DNA of 42,157 bases from Burkholderiales bacterium (GCA_025360815.1 JANYBL010000065.1:1-42157); one strand, 5' to 3'. Counted from the stretch's first letter, positions 18,858 to 27,348 are shown. Notes: generated by a model not told the origin, from the letters alone. A program made the numbers and translations.

Positions 18858-18958
18858 GATGAATACGGCAGATATCTAGAAATTACAGAGAGGAATGGCA
18901 GACCCGACAAATAGAACAAAAAAAAGAATCAAAAAGCAAATCCCAAAAGTGAAACTAT

Positions 18959-19981
18959 TCATCGCCGCATCACCTCGCCCGCTGCGTTGATCAGCGCTGC
19001 GCTTGCTTGGTAATGCTGCAAAATATCATGGATTTCGATGCTGTTCGGGTCGCCGAGCCATACTACTTTCGTGAGCGCATCGGCAACGGCGCAGCATGGC
19101 GCAAAAACACTCACTGATTCGAATTTTACGTTACCTTGTGTGCTGCGCCGCACATCAACAAGATGGCTTGGTTTTTCGATTGAATGGCTCCTAACTTCAG
19201 CATTATTTGCGGTATTTAAAAAATAAGTGGCTGTCGTCGCGCAGCTTAGTTCTCGAATAGCAGCAACTGGCATCGCCAAATGTGGCGCACTGGGCACACG
19301 CACGCTGACAACGTGCTCCAAATCGCCAAACACGGCCAGATCACCACCGGCGTTAACGATGCCGCTTACCAGACCACTCGTCGCATCACCCGCTGTTGTG
19401 AACCCTCTGAGCACCTTGATCGCTTGATCGACTGCGTAACCTTTGGCGATGCCGCCTAAATCGATCCAGACTGGCGCCTGAAGACGAAGACGGTCATTTC
19501 CTGCGAGCGCGATACTGCTGTGTAAACTTTGTATTGGCGGTACTGGCAGACACTCTGAGTGTAAGCGCTGCGCATTCAGTTTTTGCACACCAACGCGTCC
19601 CACAATATGGTTTGATGTGCCATTGAAGCTCCCACTTGGCGTCATTGGTCTAGGCAACAAGCCGCGTCGCACCAGCTCGGGCGCTACGGTCGGATTAAAA
19701 ATGCCATTACTCCGCGCTTCGATATCTAATGCCAGCGCCAACGTGTTCCATGTGTCGGCTGCAATCGCAAGAACTTCGCCACGCTTGGCGTTTGCGATAC
19801 GCGATAAATCACTGTCAGGCGCATGAAAACTCATGGCGTTGTGAATCGCCTCAAGGCGAGAGAACGCGGCATCTGTTGCCCGAACAAATGCACTTTCATC
19901 GGTTACGGTTAGTGAGATTTCAACCACCGTACCGAGTAAGGGCTTTGCCCGCTTCAAGGTTTGCAGGTCGCCTCGGTTCAA
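18959..19981 (-). CDS. apbE: FAD:protein FMN transferase (ApbE), cassette copy
   Basis: ApbE (340 residues) attaches FMN from FAD through a phosphoester to Thr in SGAT-type motifs of periplasmic proteins. The family motifs are present: PLLGTVVEISL near 14-24, FNPTVAPELV near 97-106, DLGGIAKGYAVDQA near 171-184, NAGGDLAVFGD near 213-223, and CAVADALTKVV near 303-313, where Asp is the usual metal ligand. No signal peptide or lipobox is obvious, which is unusual as the reaction occurs outside the cytoplasm. The start is TTG at 19981, overlapping the stop of the FMN-binding gene (TTGA), with AGGA upstream. This tight coupling to its probable substrate supports the assignment. Confidence 0.9.
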   Translation of the reverse strand: MNRGDLQTLKRAKPLLGTVVEISLTVTDESAFVRATDAAFSRLEAIHNAMSFHAPDSDLSRIANAKRGEVLAIAADTWNTLALALDIEARSNGIFNPTVAPELVRRGLLPRPMTPSGSFNGTSNHIVGRVGVQKLNAQRLHSECLPVPPIQSLHSSIALAGNDRLRLQAPVWIDLGGIAKGYAVDQAIKVLRGFTTAGDATSGLVSGIVNAGGDLAVFGDLEHVVSVRVPSAPHLAMPVAAIRELSCATTATYFLNTANNAEVRSHSIEKPSHLVDVRRSTQGNVKFESVSVFAPCCAVADALTKVVWLGDPNSIEIHDILQHYQASAALINAAGEVMRR

Positions 19982-20529
19982 AGCTTTCCTAAAAGCTTTA
20001 GTTGGTCTACCACCCTCACAATGCGTCGAACACCATCGGTAATATGGGTAGCACTCATCGTCGCCCCGCTGATGGTAGAAATATCATCACTCACGCGTAA
20101 TTTGCTGGATTTATTTTTGCCAACAAATTGTTTGCGCCATGCCGGCAACCGCACCTCGTAGCCGTGGCTTTCGCGGTAAGCCAAAATTTCGACATTGCGA
20201 ATATTGCCGTCTATCCCAATGCCTACCGCGTAATCAATCAATTCAAATTTGCCGATCACGCTATCAAAAACCACGATACCAATTGCCTTCTCGGCATTGA
20301 ATGCAATCACAGAACGCCAGAGAATGGGCTTATCTGGCAATTCTGATTGTGTCGAGACCGCGCGGCTTTGTTCGGCATTTAGTTGAAACACATTTTCTTT
20401 AAATGTTGTTGCCTCGGGGAACGTGCGCCGCGCCGCTTCGTCCGCGGTGGCGTATTGGCCCGCATAAACATAGACCGGCGTTACGGCCACCAACAAAGTA
20501 GCCGGCAGCCATGTAAGGTTAGATTTCAT
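19978..20529 (-). CDS. Periplasmic FMN-binding domain protein (covalent flavoprotein)
   Basis: A 183-residue exported protein with a signal peptide (about 1-23, ending VYVYAG) and one FMN-binding domain of the RnfG/NqrC/NosR type. Typical family segments are the YRESHGYEVRLPAW...QF stretch near 118-135 and the flavinylation motif S154-G-A-T157, followed by a helix (ITDGVRRIVRVVDQL). Thr157 is the expected FMN attachment site. The Asp that usually lies six residues before it is Ser151 here, with Asp148-Asp149 slightly earlier. The gene is translationally coupled to apbE, its likely modifying enzyme. The domain carries electrons in the periplasm; the acceptor is unknown and ferric iron is my inference. 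Confidence 0.85.
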   Translation of the reverse strand: MKSNLTWLPATLLVAVTPVYVYAGQYATADEAARRTFPEATTFKENVFQLNAEQSRAVSTQSELPDKPILWRSVIAFNAEKAIGIVVFDSVIGKFELIDYAVGIGIDGNIRNVEILAYRESHGYEVRLPAWRKQFVGKNKSSKLRVSDDISTISGATMSATHITDGVRRIVRVVDQLKLLGKL

Positions 20530-20568
20530 TGCATAACCAACAGCATGTTAAAAAATTAGAGCGGAAAT

Positions 20569-20607
20569 AAAATGAAAAATTAAAAATTAAAAATGAAAAA
20601 TTAAAAC
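20569..20607. repeat. A/T-rich imperfect repeat between porin and FMN-binding genes
   Basis: Two copies of ATGAAAAATTAAAA (20572-20585 and 20593-20606) are joined by a related A/T spacer. The run ends at the stop codon of the porin gene. On the minus strand it is a T-rich tract, which could reduce transcription past the porin or lie as an unstructured RNA upstream of the FMN-binding gene. No protein-binding consensus is recognised. Confidence 0.6.
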
Positions 20608-21941
20608 GAAAAACCCAAACCTAAATTTAAGCGGTCAGAATCTTTCGCAATTTTGTTTTTCTGATAGTCTGCCTTCAATACCACCGTCGGCGCAATATTG
20701 AAGTTAACACCGTAAGTTAAAATCGATTCGGTATCATAGGCATTCACATTCAGCCCCGCCACCACGCCATCAAAACTTCGCCCCGTGTTGATCTGCTCAT
20801 AACGAACAAACGGAGACAATACATAGTCTCCGTCCAGGCGCTGCTTATAAGCCGCTTGGCCATACCAGCCGCCAAATGATTTCGGCACCAAATAGGGCGC
20901 ACCAGCAAAAGTTGTATTCAACGCACCGGCACCGGAAATAGTACCGCGGGCATAAACTGCCGCGAAATCCCATGCGCCGGGCGTCCACTGCACATGCATG
21001 TCGGCTAGTGTGGTGCGCGCGTTTACAGCCGCGAAACCTTTATTGCCATGCCCCGCTTTCCCTGACGTAAACCCTGCACCAATACGCAAACCCGGCATGC
21101 CGCGCCAGTCAGCAGCGGCAAAGAACGATAAATCTTTAGATTTGGCGAGTTGCCCCTCTTGATGCAGGGTACGTAGCGGTGATTCCACACCTTCGGCATT
21201 GAGCGGATCCCACTTGGTTAAATCAAATCCGGTCGTGATGCCCATGCTCCACGAAACACCATTATCGTGCTCTCCAAATAGCTGCACACCCGCTTCGCGC
21301 AAGGTAGACGGAATGATTGATGTTTCAACAGTCGGACGATTTACACCATAAAAAGTATGGGGCTCATGGTTTTGGTTAATCAACCCAAGCGGAATCAAAA
21401 ACAAGCCAGCGCGTGCGCCAACGGTATCATTTAGCCGATGCTCAACATAGGCCTGCTCAACGGCTACTTCACCGTTGTCGGTCGAGGAAGTCACGGCATG
21501 TTCTACTTCAAGCTCGGCTACCACTTTGGTTTTTGCATCAAAACGATGTTGGAAACCCAGCACAAAGCGCGCTACATCGGCTTGAGTAGACGATGTATCG
21601 GTTCGAGGTCGGGTGTAGTTAATTTCGCCGTAAGCGGTCAGTTGAGTAGGGGATGAGAATGGAGTCGAAGATAAAGGTACGGATGCGGATGGTGATGGTG
21701 AGGCTGCCACCGGAACCGGCAAAGCATCCTGCTTTTGCTTCATTTGTTTTAGCTCGGCCTTCACCCGGTCGAGCTCCGCAGCGAGCTGTTCCAATCGATT
21801 CAACAGCTTAGTTTCAGCCGTTTGGATAGCAGGGGAAGATTGTCCAAACGCTTCGCCAGGCGCGGCGTTTAAGGCAATTGCTGTTAGCACTGCAGCCACG
21901 GATGACGCTATTTTTTTAGGGGCTGATGGAATCGAGTTCAT
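20601..21941 (-). CDS. Outer membrane porin, OprO/OprP-like
   Basis: A 446-residue outer-membrane protein. A signal peptide covers about 1-33 (ending EAFGQ). A short heptad-rich coiled coil (about 40-70, LLNRLEQLAAELDRVKAELKQMK) may mediate trimer packing, and a Pro/Ser/Ala linker follows. The barrel begins with LTAYGEINYTRP and ends in Phe (LGLGFSF), the usual C-terminal signal for BAM. Segments such as RFDAKTKVVAELEVEHA and RAGLFLIPLG resemble the phosphate-selective porin O/P group, but the substrate cannot be inferred. The start at 21941 was chosen to place the signal peptide first; a longer frame to 22145 overlaps the neighbour. It is gene 2 of the cassette. Confidence 0.82.
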   Translation of the reverse strand: MNSIPSAPKKIASSVAAVLTAIALNAAPGEAFGQSSPAIQTAETKLLNRLEQLAAELDRVKAELKQMKQKQDALPVPVAASPSPSASVPLSSTPFSSPTQLTAYGEINYTRPRTDTSSTQADVARFVLGFQHRFDAKTKVVAELEVEHAVTSSTDNGEVAVEQAYVEHRLNDTVGARAGLFLIPLGLINQNHEPHTFYGVNRPTVETSIIPSTLREAGVQLFGEHDNGVSWSMGITTGFDLTKWDPLNAEGVESPLRTLHQEGQLAKSKDLSFFAAADWRGMPGLRIGAGFTSGKAGHGNKGFAAVNARTTLADMHVQWTPGAWDFAAVYARGTISGAGALNTTFAGAPYLVPKSFGGWYGQAAYKQRLDGDYVLSPFVRYEQINTGRSFDGVVAGLNVNAYDTESILTYGVNFNIAPTVVLKADYQKNKIAKDSDRLNLGLGFSF

Positions 21942-22032
21942 TTTTTTGACGCCTGTATTTGTAGAATGAGTGAAATGGGGTGGATGAAGCGATAAGGCTA
22001 GAAGACGTTTTAATTGCACAATATGAGATGAC

Positions 22033-23403
22033 TCACGCGCGATCACCGATATAGCGTAGAGACCCAAACAACCCCGCCGTTTCGCCTTCAGTGCCGGCAG
22101 CAAAATAAAGCGCATTTGTATCACCAAGGCTTGCGCCATTGCCAAATATGAGACCCCAAGTACCGTCTAAACCAATGACATCACCAAGCGGGCCGCGCAT
22201 GTAGTCGATAAAGCGGCCTGTCGTTTGATTAAACGCCGCGATTTTGCCCGCACCGCCGAAGTTGCCAACCAACAACATATTAGATAACAAACCAAAATTA
22301 GCGGGCGCAATGGCAACACCCCAAGGTGCATTCAGTCTGCCAAGATCCTCATAGATTCGCAGCAACTCGCCTTTCAAGTTATATTCAACCAGCTTGCCGC
22401 GATGAGGAAAGCTCCCTGTTTTGGCTTCAGCAGCAGTATCGATTGAGTCTTCTGAAGACGCTAAAAATTGCCGCGCATCGATGATAAAACCTTGTTCGTT
22501 ACGCAATACGCTGCTAATCGCATACATAACAAAAACACGGCCATTGGCGACCTGAATATTGAACGGCACTGGCTCGCCGGGGCGCGGCTTGTTGCCTAGA
22601 CTGGGGTTTGTTTCATCGCGTAAATCTCCCGTGGCGAAAGGGTTGATAAAACCTTGCGTGGGCACAAGCTCCCATTGGCTATTGAATTGGCGAATTTGCG
22701 GATCAATCCCAAAATCAGCAGTCCACATGACATCCCACGTATCGGTTTTAACCGCAACGCCAAAAAACGACATGCCTTGATTACTGCCATCAAATACAAG
22801 CTGCGATGGGCCATTAACACGCACGGTGCCACCATCGGAGGCACGATCCGTCCAAGCAGAAATGATCCCAGAATCGGTGACAAAAATGAACTTGGCCGAG
22901 CCGCTGAAAGAAACACGTTGCCCGTTCACCAATGCCGTTTGTTGGCTAACCAAAAACGAGTCAGCGGTAATCGCCGCGCCATTAAACGCGGTACCCGTCA
23001 CTTTGCCTAAGCTATTGGTGGTACTTAATGCGTCAGCCCCAGGAATATAAACCTCGGCTAAGCCGTCTTGAAATAACGTTCGCAAATTAACATTCGGCGA
23101 TGCCGTGACGTCGCCGACGAATTGATAGGAGGTTCCGCCCGCTGTGACCCAAAAATGGCCGCCTGCGCCTGCCGGTCGAATTGCAATTCCCCAAGCATCA
23201 ACCATGCCTTCGAAGGTATATTTTGCGCCATACGCTGTTTTACTCGCTGCCAGATTGGTTTGCGTATAAGCATTGCGCGTTTTCATCAACGGCACCACGC
23301 TTCGGGCTGCCTGGCTAACGGCTGGGAAATTGGCCCCTAATGCGCCCGCGCCCATGGACAACAGAAATTGCCGGCGCTTTAATTTGATTGTTTTTGTCGT
23401 CAT
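22033..23403 (-). CDS. Tat-exported TIGR03118-like beta-propeller-type protein
   Basis: A 456-residue protein whose N-terminus carries a twin-arginine signal: K-R-R-Q-F-L-L, a hydrophobic stretch GAGALGANF, then SQA. The mature part has repeated motifs such as AWGIAIRPAGAGGHFWVTAGGTS, APWGVAIAPANFG and LDGTWGLIFGNG. These match the pattern of the TIGR03118 family of unknown function and suggest an NHL-like propeller with several G-W-G-x-A repeats. Tat export hints at folding or cofactor loading in the cytoplasm. I chose the ATG at 23403 because AAGG sits 7 bases upstream; an ATG at 23409 is in frame. It is the first gene of the cassette, directly behind a Fur-like operator. Its function is unknown. 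Confidence 0.75.
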   Translation of the reverse strand: MTTKTIKLKRRQFLLSMGAGALGANFPAVSQAARSVVPLMKTRNAYTQTNLAASKTAYGAKYTFEGMVDAWGIAIRPAGAGGHFWVTAGGTSYQFVGDVTASPNVNLRTLFQDGLAEVYIPGADALSTTNSLGKVTGTAFNGAAITADSFLVSQQTALVNGQRVSFSGSAKFIFVTDSGIISAWTDRASDGGTVRVNGPSQLVFDGSNQGMSFFGVAVKTDTWDVMWTADFGIDPQIRQFNSQWELVPTQGFINPFATGDLRDETNPSLGNKPRPGEPVPFNIQVANGRVFVMYAISSVLRNEQGFIIDARQFLASSEDSIDTAAEAKTGSFPHRGKLVEYNLKGELLRIYEDLGRLNAPWGVAIAPANFGLLSNMLLVGNFGGAGKIAAFNQTTGRFIDYMRGPLGDVIGLDGTWGLIFGNGASLGDTNALYFAAGTEGETAGLFGSLRYIGDRA

Positions 23404-23416
23404 GGCCATACCTTAA

Positions 23417-23431
23417 TAAGAATAATTATCA
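23417..23431 (-). promoter_or_regulatory. Fur-like operator of the FMN/porin cassette
   Basis: Plus-strand TAAGAAT-A-ATTATCA, a 7-1-7 arrangement of the Fur type. Read on the minus strand, 14 of 19 positions match the classical Fur consensus in a by-eye alignment. It spans the predicted transcription start and leaves only 13 bases to the start codon, a position suited to repression. The left half-site is identical to that of the feoA operator. Confidence 0.65.
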
Positions 23432-23433
23432 TT

Positions 23434-23462
23434 AAGATATAGATTTAACGTTTAGCTGTCAA
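23434..23462 (-). promoter_or_regulatory. Predicted sigma70 promoter of the FMN/porin cassette
   Basis: Minus-strand TTGACA (23462-23457, perfect -35), a 17-base spacer and TATCTT (23439-23434, four of six for -10). The start site would be near 23427, inside the Fur-like operator. The resulting leader is only about 24 bases. Confidence 0.65.
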
Positions 23463-23596
23463 ATGTTTTTAAGCTTCGCTGCGTGATTCATTTGCGTCTC
23501 TTATCTATCACCGCGCCCAAAAATAGTTAAATATGCCATCCAAGCCTTTGAAAATAAAACTTAAATCCAAAACTACCCGCTATTGAGATTGGCATT

Positions 23597-23616
23597 GCTA
23601 TAATGAATAATCATTA
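23597..23616 (+). promoter_or_regulatory. Extended -10 promoter of map overlapping a palindrome
   Basis: TGC-TATAAT (23597 is the G of TG; TATAAT at 23599-23604) is an extended -10 element about 35 bases from the map start codon; no good -35 is seen. The perfect palindrome TAATGA-ATAA-TCATTA (23601-23616) overlaps it and could bind a repressor. It resembles the A/T-rich Fur type but does not fit the 7-1-7 spacing of the two better operators. Confidence 0.5.
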
Positions 23617-23638
23617 AAAAAGTTTTAAAGGTTCGACT

Positions 23639-24481
23639 GTGAGCTTCACCATCAAAAATAATACTGACATCGTCGGCATGCGTGTTGCGGGCCGCTTGGG
23701 CTCCGAAGTGCTGGATTACATTACGCCATTCATTAAAGCAGGCGTGACGACGCGCCAGCTAGATGAGCTTTGCCATGATTACATGGTAGACGTGCAAGGT
23801 ACGATTCCGGCCACGCTGAACTACGCACCGCCCGGCCACAAACCTTATCCAGCCTCAAGCTGTACCTCCGTCAATCATCAGGTGTGCCACGGCATTCCCG
23901 GCGATAAGGTGCTCAAAAATGGCGATATTTTGAATATTGACATCACCGTTATTAAAGATGGCTATCACGGCGACAATAGCCGGATGTTTTATATCGGCGA
24001 GCCGTCCATACAAGCCAAGCGGCTTTGTGAAATTACTTTTCAGGCGATGTGGCGTGGCATTGATCAGGTTCGTCCTGGTGGCACGTTGGGTGATATCGGC
24101 CACGCGATTCAATCGTTCGCCGAAAAAGCGGGTTATAGCGTAGTGCGCGAATTTTGCGGCCATGGAATTGGCAAAAAATTCCACGAAGAGCCACAAATTT
24201 TGCACTACGGTAAACGCGGCTCGGGCATGGTGATGAAGCCTGGCATGATGTTCACGGTTGAGCCGATGATTAATGCAGGGCGTCGTGAGATCCGTATGTT
24301 GGGCGATGGCTGGGGCGTGGTTACTGCCGACCACTCCCTGAGTGCACAATGGGAACACACTGTGCTGGTGACGGATGATGGCTTTGAAGTGATGACGCTA
24401 TCAGCAGGTTCGCCCGAGCGGCCGCCGATGACAATGCCGCCTGCCACCGCCACGACAACGCCTATTACAACGACGGTTTAG
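23639..24481 (+). CDS. map: Type I methionine aminopeptidase
   Basis: Map (280 residues) removes the initiator methionine from nascent proteins after deformylation. All five metal ligands are in place: Asp101, Asp112, His175, Glu208 and Glu239, each four residues later than in E. coli. His84 in NHQVCHGIPG and His182 in FHEEPQ are also conserved. The start is GTG at 23639 with an AAAGG site 8 bases upstream. A C-terminal extension of about 25 residues made of Pro and Thr (from SPERPPM onward) is not part of the catalytic fold and looks disordered. It lies 29 bases upstream of glnD in the same direction, an order common in proteobacteria. Confidence 0.96.
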   Translation: MSFTIKNNTDIVGMRVAGRLGSEVLDYITPFIKAGVTTRQLDELCHDYMVDVQGTIPATLNYAPPGHKPYPASSCTSVNHQVCHGIPGDKVLKNGDILNIDITVIKDGYHGDNSRMFYIGEPSIQAKRLCEITFQAMWRGIDQVRPGGTLGDIGHAIQSFAEKAGYSVVREFCGHGIGKKFHEEPQILHYGKRGSGMVMKPGMMFTVEPMINAGRREIRMLGDGWGVVTADHSLSAQWEHTVLVTDDGFEVMTLSAGSPERPPMTMPPATATTTPITTTV

Positions 24482-24510
24482 TTTCGTTTAATCATTGATG
24501 AGCGCCCCTC

Positions 24511-27261
24511 ATGGCTAAGCCTTTGCGCTCGCGGCTGAAAGCCAGCGCGGGCTCCAACACCGAATCAGACACCGCGGCTGCACAAATCGAAACGCTTGTC
24601 GACGCCAAAAGCGCGGAATACATCAGCGCATGGCGCCTGTGCATGACGGATGCGAGGGCTGATTTAAAGCAGCGCTATTTTGAACGCCCCGAGCCATCGC
24701 GCCATCTGCGCGCCTTGGCCTCATTGACCGATAATTTATTGCAACGCTTGGCGACTGATATGGCGCTGCCAGCGCATTGCGCACTCGTGGCCGTCGGCGG
24801 CTACGGACGTGGCGATTTGTACCCATCGTCGGATGTCGATATTTTGATTCTGCTGCCTGATAGTGAGACCGCGGGTTCTGCCGCAGGCGAGATCGTTGAG
24901 CAATTCGTCACGCTGCTATGGGATGTGGGCTTGGAGCCGGGCATTGCAGTTCGCACAATTGCTGAATGTTTAGAAGAGGCCGCAAAGGATGTCACGGTTG
25001 ATACCAGTATGCTCGAAGCTCGCGCCATTTGGGGCGATTGCGAATTGGTGAGCGAGCTTTCAGCACAACTTTGCAAACAACGAAACCTTCAAACATTTTT
25101 CGCTGCCAAAATCGATGAGCAAAAAAAACGCCATGCTCGGCATCTTGATGTCGCTCTCAACCTTGAGCCAAACATCAAAGAAAGCCCAGGTGGTTTGCGT
25201 GATTTGCAAATGATGCTTTGGCTTTCCAAAGCGGCTGGTTTGGGTAACGACTGGAAGGCGCTCGCTAGCCAAAATATCATCACTACCGCCGAGGCCAAAC
25301 ACATCGCCCGGCATGAACGTATCCTCATGGATTTGCGAATTCGCCTACATTATTTGTCGGGTCGCCGCGAGGATCGACTGGTGTTCGATCATCAATCGGC
25401 CTTGGCGGCGGAGTTAAAACTTGATGCCGGAAAACACAAGCTCGCCTCCGAGGCGCTGATGCGCCGCTACTATCTTACTGCCAAAGCCATTTGGCAAATG
25501 AACTCAATTTTGCTCATCAATTTAATTGAGCGGATATCGAACCGTAAAAAAGACGTTGTGCGTGAAATTGATGACGACTTTGACCTCATTAATGGCAACA
25601 TTGAAGCGCGTGATGAGACAATTTTCCAACGCGATCCGCATGCGATTTTTCGCGCTTTCTTGGCACTACAACGCGTCAACGAAGCTGAATTTTTCGCGCC
25701 TGAAACCTTGCGCTCGCTATGGCGCGCAGTGCCCAAGATTGATCGGGCGTTTCGCGAAGATGCGGAAACAAATCGCTTATTTTTGGCAATTTTGAAAAGC
25801 GAAAAAGTGAGTTTTACACTGCGCCGCATGAGCCGTTATGGAGTGCTGGGCCGCTATATTCCCGCCTTTGGCCGCATTGTCGGGCAAATGCAGCACGATC
25901 TGTTTCACGTTTATTCGGTGGACGAACATATCCTGATGGTGGTACGCAATTTGCGGCGCCTAGTATTGCCGCGGTTCGCGCATGAATTCCCGTTTTGCCA
26001 CGAACTTGCCCGCGATTTTGAGCGGCCGGAAATATTGTATCTCGCCGCCCTCTTTCACGATATCGCCAAAGGACGGGGCGGCGATCATTCGGAGCTCGGC
26101 AAAAATGATGCGCGATTATTCTGCAAAAAACTCATCCCGATCGGATTAAGCCGCGCTGATGCCGATCTCGTTTCATGGATTGTTGAAATGCATTTGCAAA
26201 TGTCGGCTATTGCGCAAAAGCAGGATTTATCAGACATCGATGTGATTGCAGAGTTTGCCACGAAGGTACGGACGGAGCGGCGTCTGGTCGCGTTGTACTT
26301 ATTTACCGTCGCTGATATTCGCGGCACCAGCCCGCACGTGTGGAACAGTTGGAAAGCAAAATTACTGGAGCAATTATTCCGCGCCGCGTTAAAACTGTTG
26401 CGCGGTGAAGCGGTGCCCAATGAGCGCTGGATTGAGAACAAAAAGTCCGAAGCGTTGGTGTTGTTTCGAGAACTTAACAATAATAATGAAGCCACACCGA
26501 CGCTCTGGCCGCAGATGGATATCAGTTATTTCCAACGATTCGAGCCGGCGGAGATGATGCTACACGCGGCAATGTTGGGTGATGCCAATGTGCATACGCT
26601 CGCCGCACTTTCTAGCGCATTAGTCAGTGTGCAAGTTCCGGAAGCCTTAGATGGCACGATGGACGGCAAGAGTGGCAGCATCACCGACGACGGCTTCATC
26701 GTCATCGTCATAACGCGCGACCAGCCGGGCTTGTTCGCTCGCATTACCGGCTATTTTGAACGCCTCACCTTCGATATCGCCTCTGCGAAAATTTTTACTG
26801 CGCCCACCGAAGGCAGTAAAACCGGCATCGCCTTCGACACATTCCAAGTGCTCCCCAAACGAGGCAAGGCATCTAGCTACCGCAACTTAGCCCGCACCAT
26901 CGAACTCGATCTAGCCAAGCTGCTCGACACTCAAGCGCCGGTCACCGATGCCGCCGCAGGCCGACTATCCCGCCAGGTCAAACATTTCCCGATCCAACCG
27001 AAAATTACCCTCACACCGTCACGCCGTAAAACGTTTTACGAGCTTTCCATCAGTTGTGCGGACCGCCCGGGATTGCTATCCGCCATTGCGAGGTTGCTCA
27101 TTAAATTCGACATCAATCTGCACGATGCAAGAGTCAGCACGCTAGGCCAACGGGCGGAGGACGCGTTTGTGATTGAAAATATTGACTTGAGTGATGCGGA
27201 ATTTAGAGCGCGCTTTCAGGGGAAGTTAGTGGAAATCGTTTTAGGTGAGGCCGGGAAATGA
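24511..27261 (+). CDS. glnD: Bifunctional uridylyltransferase/uridylyl-removing enzyme GlnD
   Basis: GlnD (916 residues) is the glutamine sensor that adds UMP to PII protein at low glutamine and removes it at high glutamine. The nucleotidyltransferase motif GGYGRGDLYPSSDVDILIL is near 95-113. The HD hydrolase domain has FHDIAKGRGGDHSELG near 514-530. Two C-terminal ACT domains (about 725-810 and 845-916) include the typical ITRDQPGLFARITGYF and CADRPGLLSAIARLLI. The length is normal. An inverted repeat overlaps its stop codon. The PII gene is not in the window. Confidence 0.97.
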   Translation: MAKPLRSRLKASAGSNTESDTAAAQIETLVDAKSAEYISAWRLCMTDARADLKQRYFERPEPSRHLRALASLTDNLLQRLATDMALPAHCALVAVGGYGRGDLYPSSDVDILILLPDSETAGSAAGEIVEQFVTLLWDVGLEPGIAVRTIAECLEEAAKDVTVDTSMLEARAIWGDCELVSELSAQLCKQRNLQTFFAAKIDEQKKRHARHLDVALNLEPNIKESPGGLRDLQMMLWLSKAAGLGNDWKALASQNIITTAEAKHIARHERILMDLRIRLHYLSGRREDRLVFDHQSALAAELKLDAGKHKLASEALMRRYYLTAKAIWQMNSILLINLIERISNRKKDVVREIDDDFDLINGNIEARDETIFQRDPHAIFRAFLALQRVNEAEFFAPETLRSLWRAVPKIDRAFREDAETNRLFLAILKSEKVSFTLRRMSRYGVLGRYIPAFGRIVGQMQHDLFHVYSVDEHILMVVRNLRRLVLPRFAHEFPFCHELARDFERPEILYLAALFHDIAKGRGGDHSELGKNDARLFCKKLIPIGLSRADADLVSWIVEMHLQMSAIAQKQDLSDIDVIAEFATKVRTERRLVALYLFTVADIRGTSPHVWNSWKAKLLEQLFRAALKLLRGEAVPNERWIENKKSEALVLFRELNNNNEATPTLWPQMDISYFQRFEPAEMMLHAAMLGDANVHTLAALSSALVSVQVPEALDGTMDGKSGSITDDGFIVIVITRDQPGLFARITGYFERLTFDIASAKIFTAPTEGSKTGIAFDTFQVLPKRGKASSYRNLARTIELDLAKLLDTQAPVTDAAAGRLSRQVKHFPIQPKITLTPSRRKTFYELSISCADRPGLLSAIARLLIKFDINLHDARVSTLGQRAEDAFVIENIDLSDAEFRARFQGKLVEIVLGEAGK

Positions 27262-27348
27262 GGTTAGAAATGACGCCTGCTTGAGAGATACATGCTCAAA
27301 CTCTAGCATTGGCGGGGCGTTGGGGGAGAGCGCTCGAATTTCCCGGCC
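27249..27348 (+). other. 11-bp perfect inverted repeat across the glnD stop codon
   Basis: GGCCGGGAAAT (27249-27259) and ATTTCCCGGCC (27338-27348) are perfect complements 78 bases apart. The left arm includes the last glnD sense codons and the first T of its stop. A short inner hairpin TTGAG/CTCAA at 27282-27300 lies between them, and a run of seven T is found about 20 bases past the right arm. This fits a structured 3' end of the glnD transcript. The 185-base gap to the next gene otherwise holds no gene. Confidence 0.5.
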
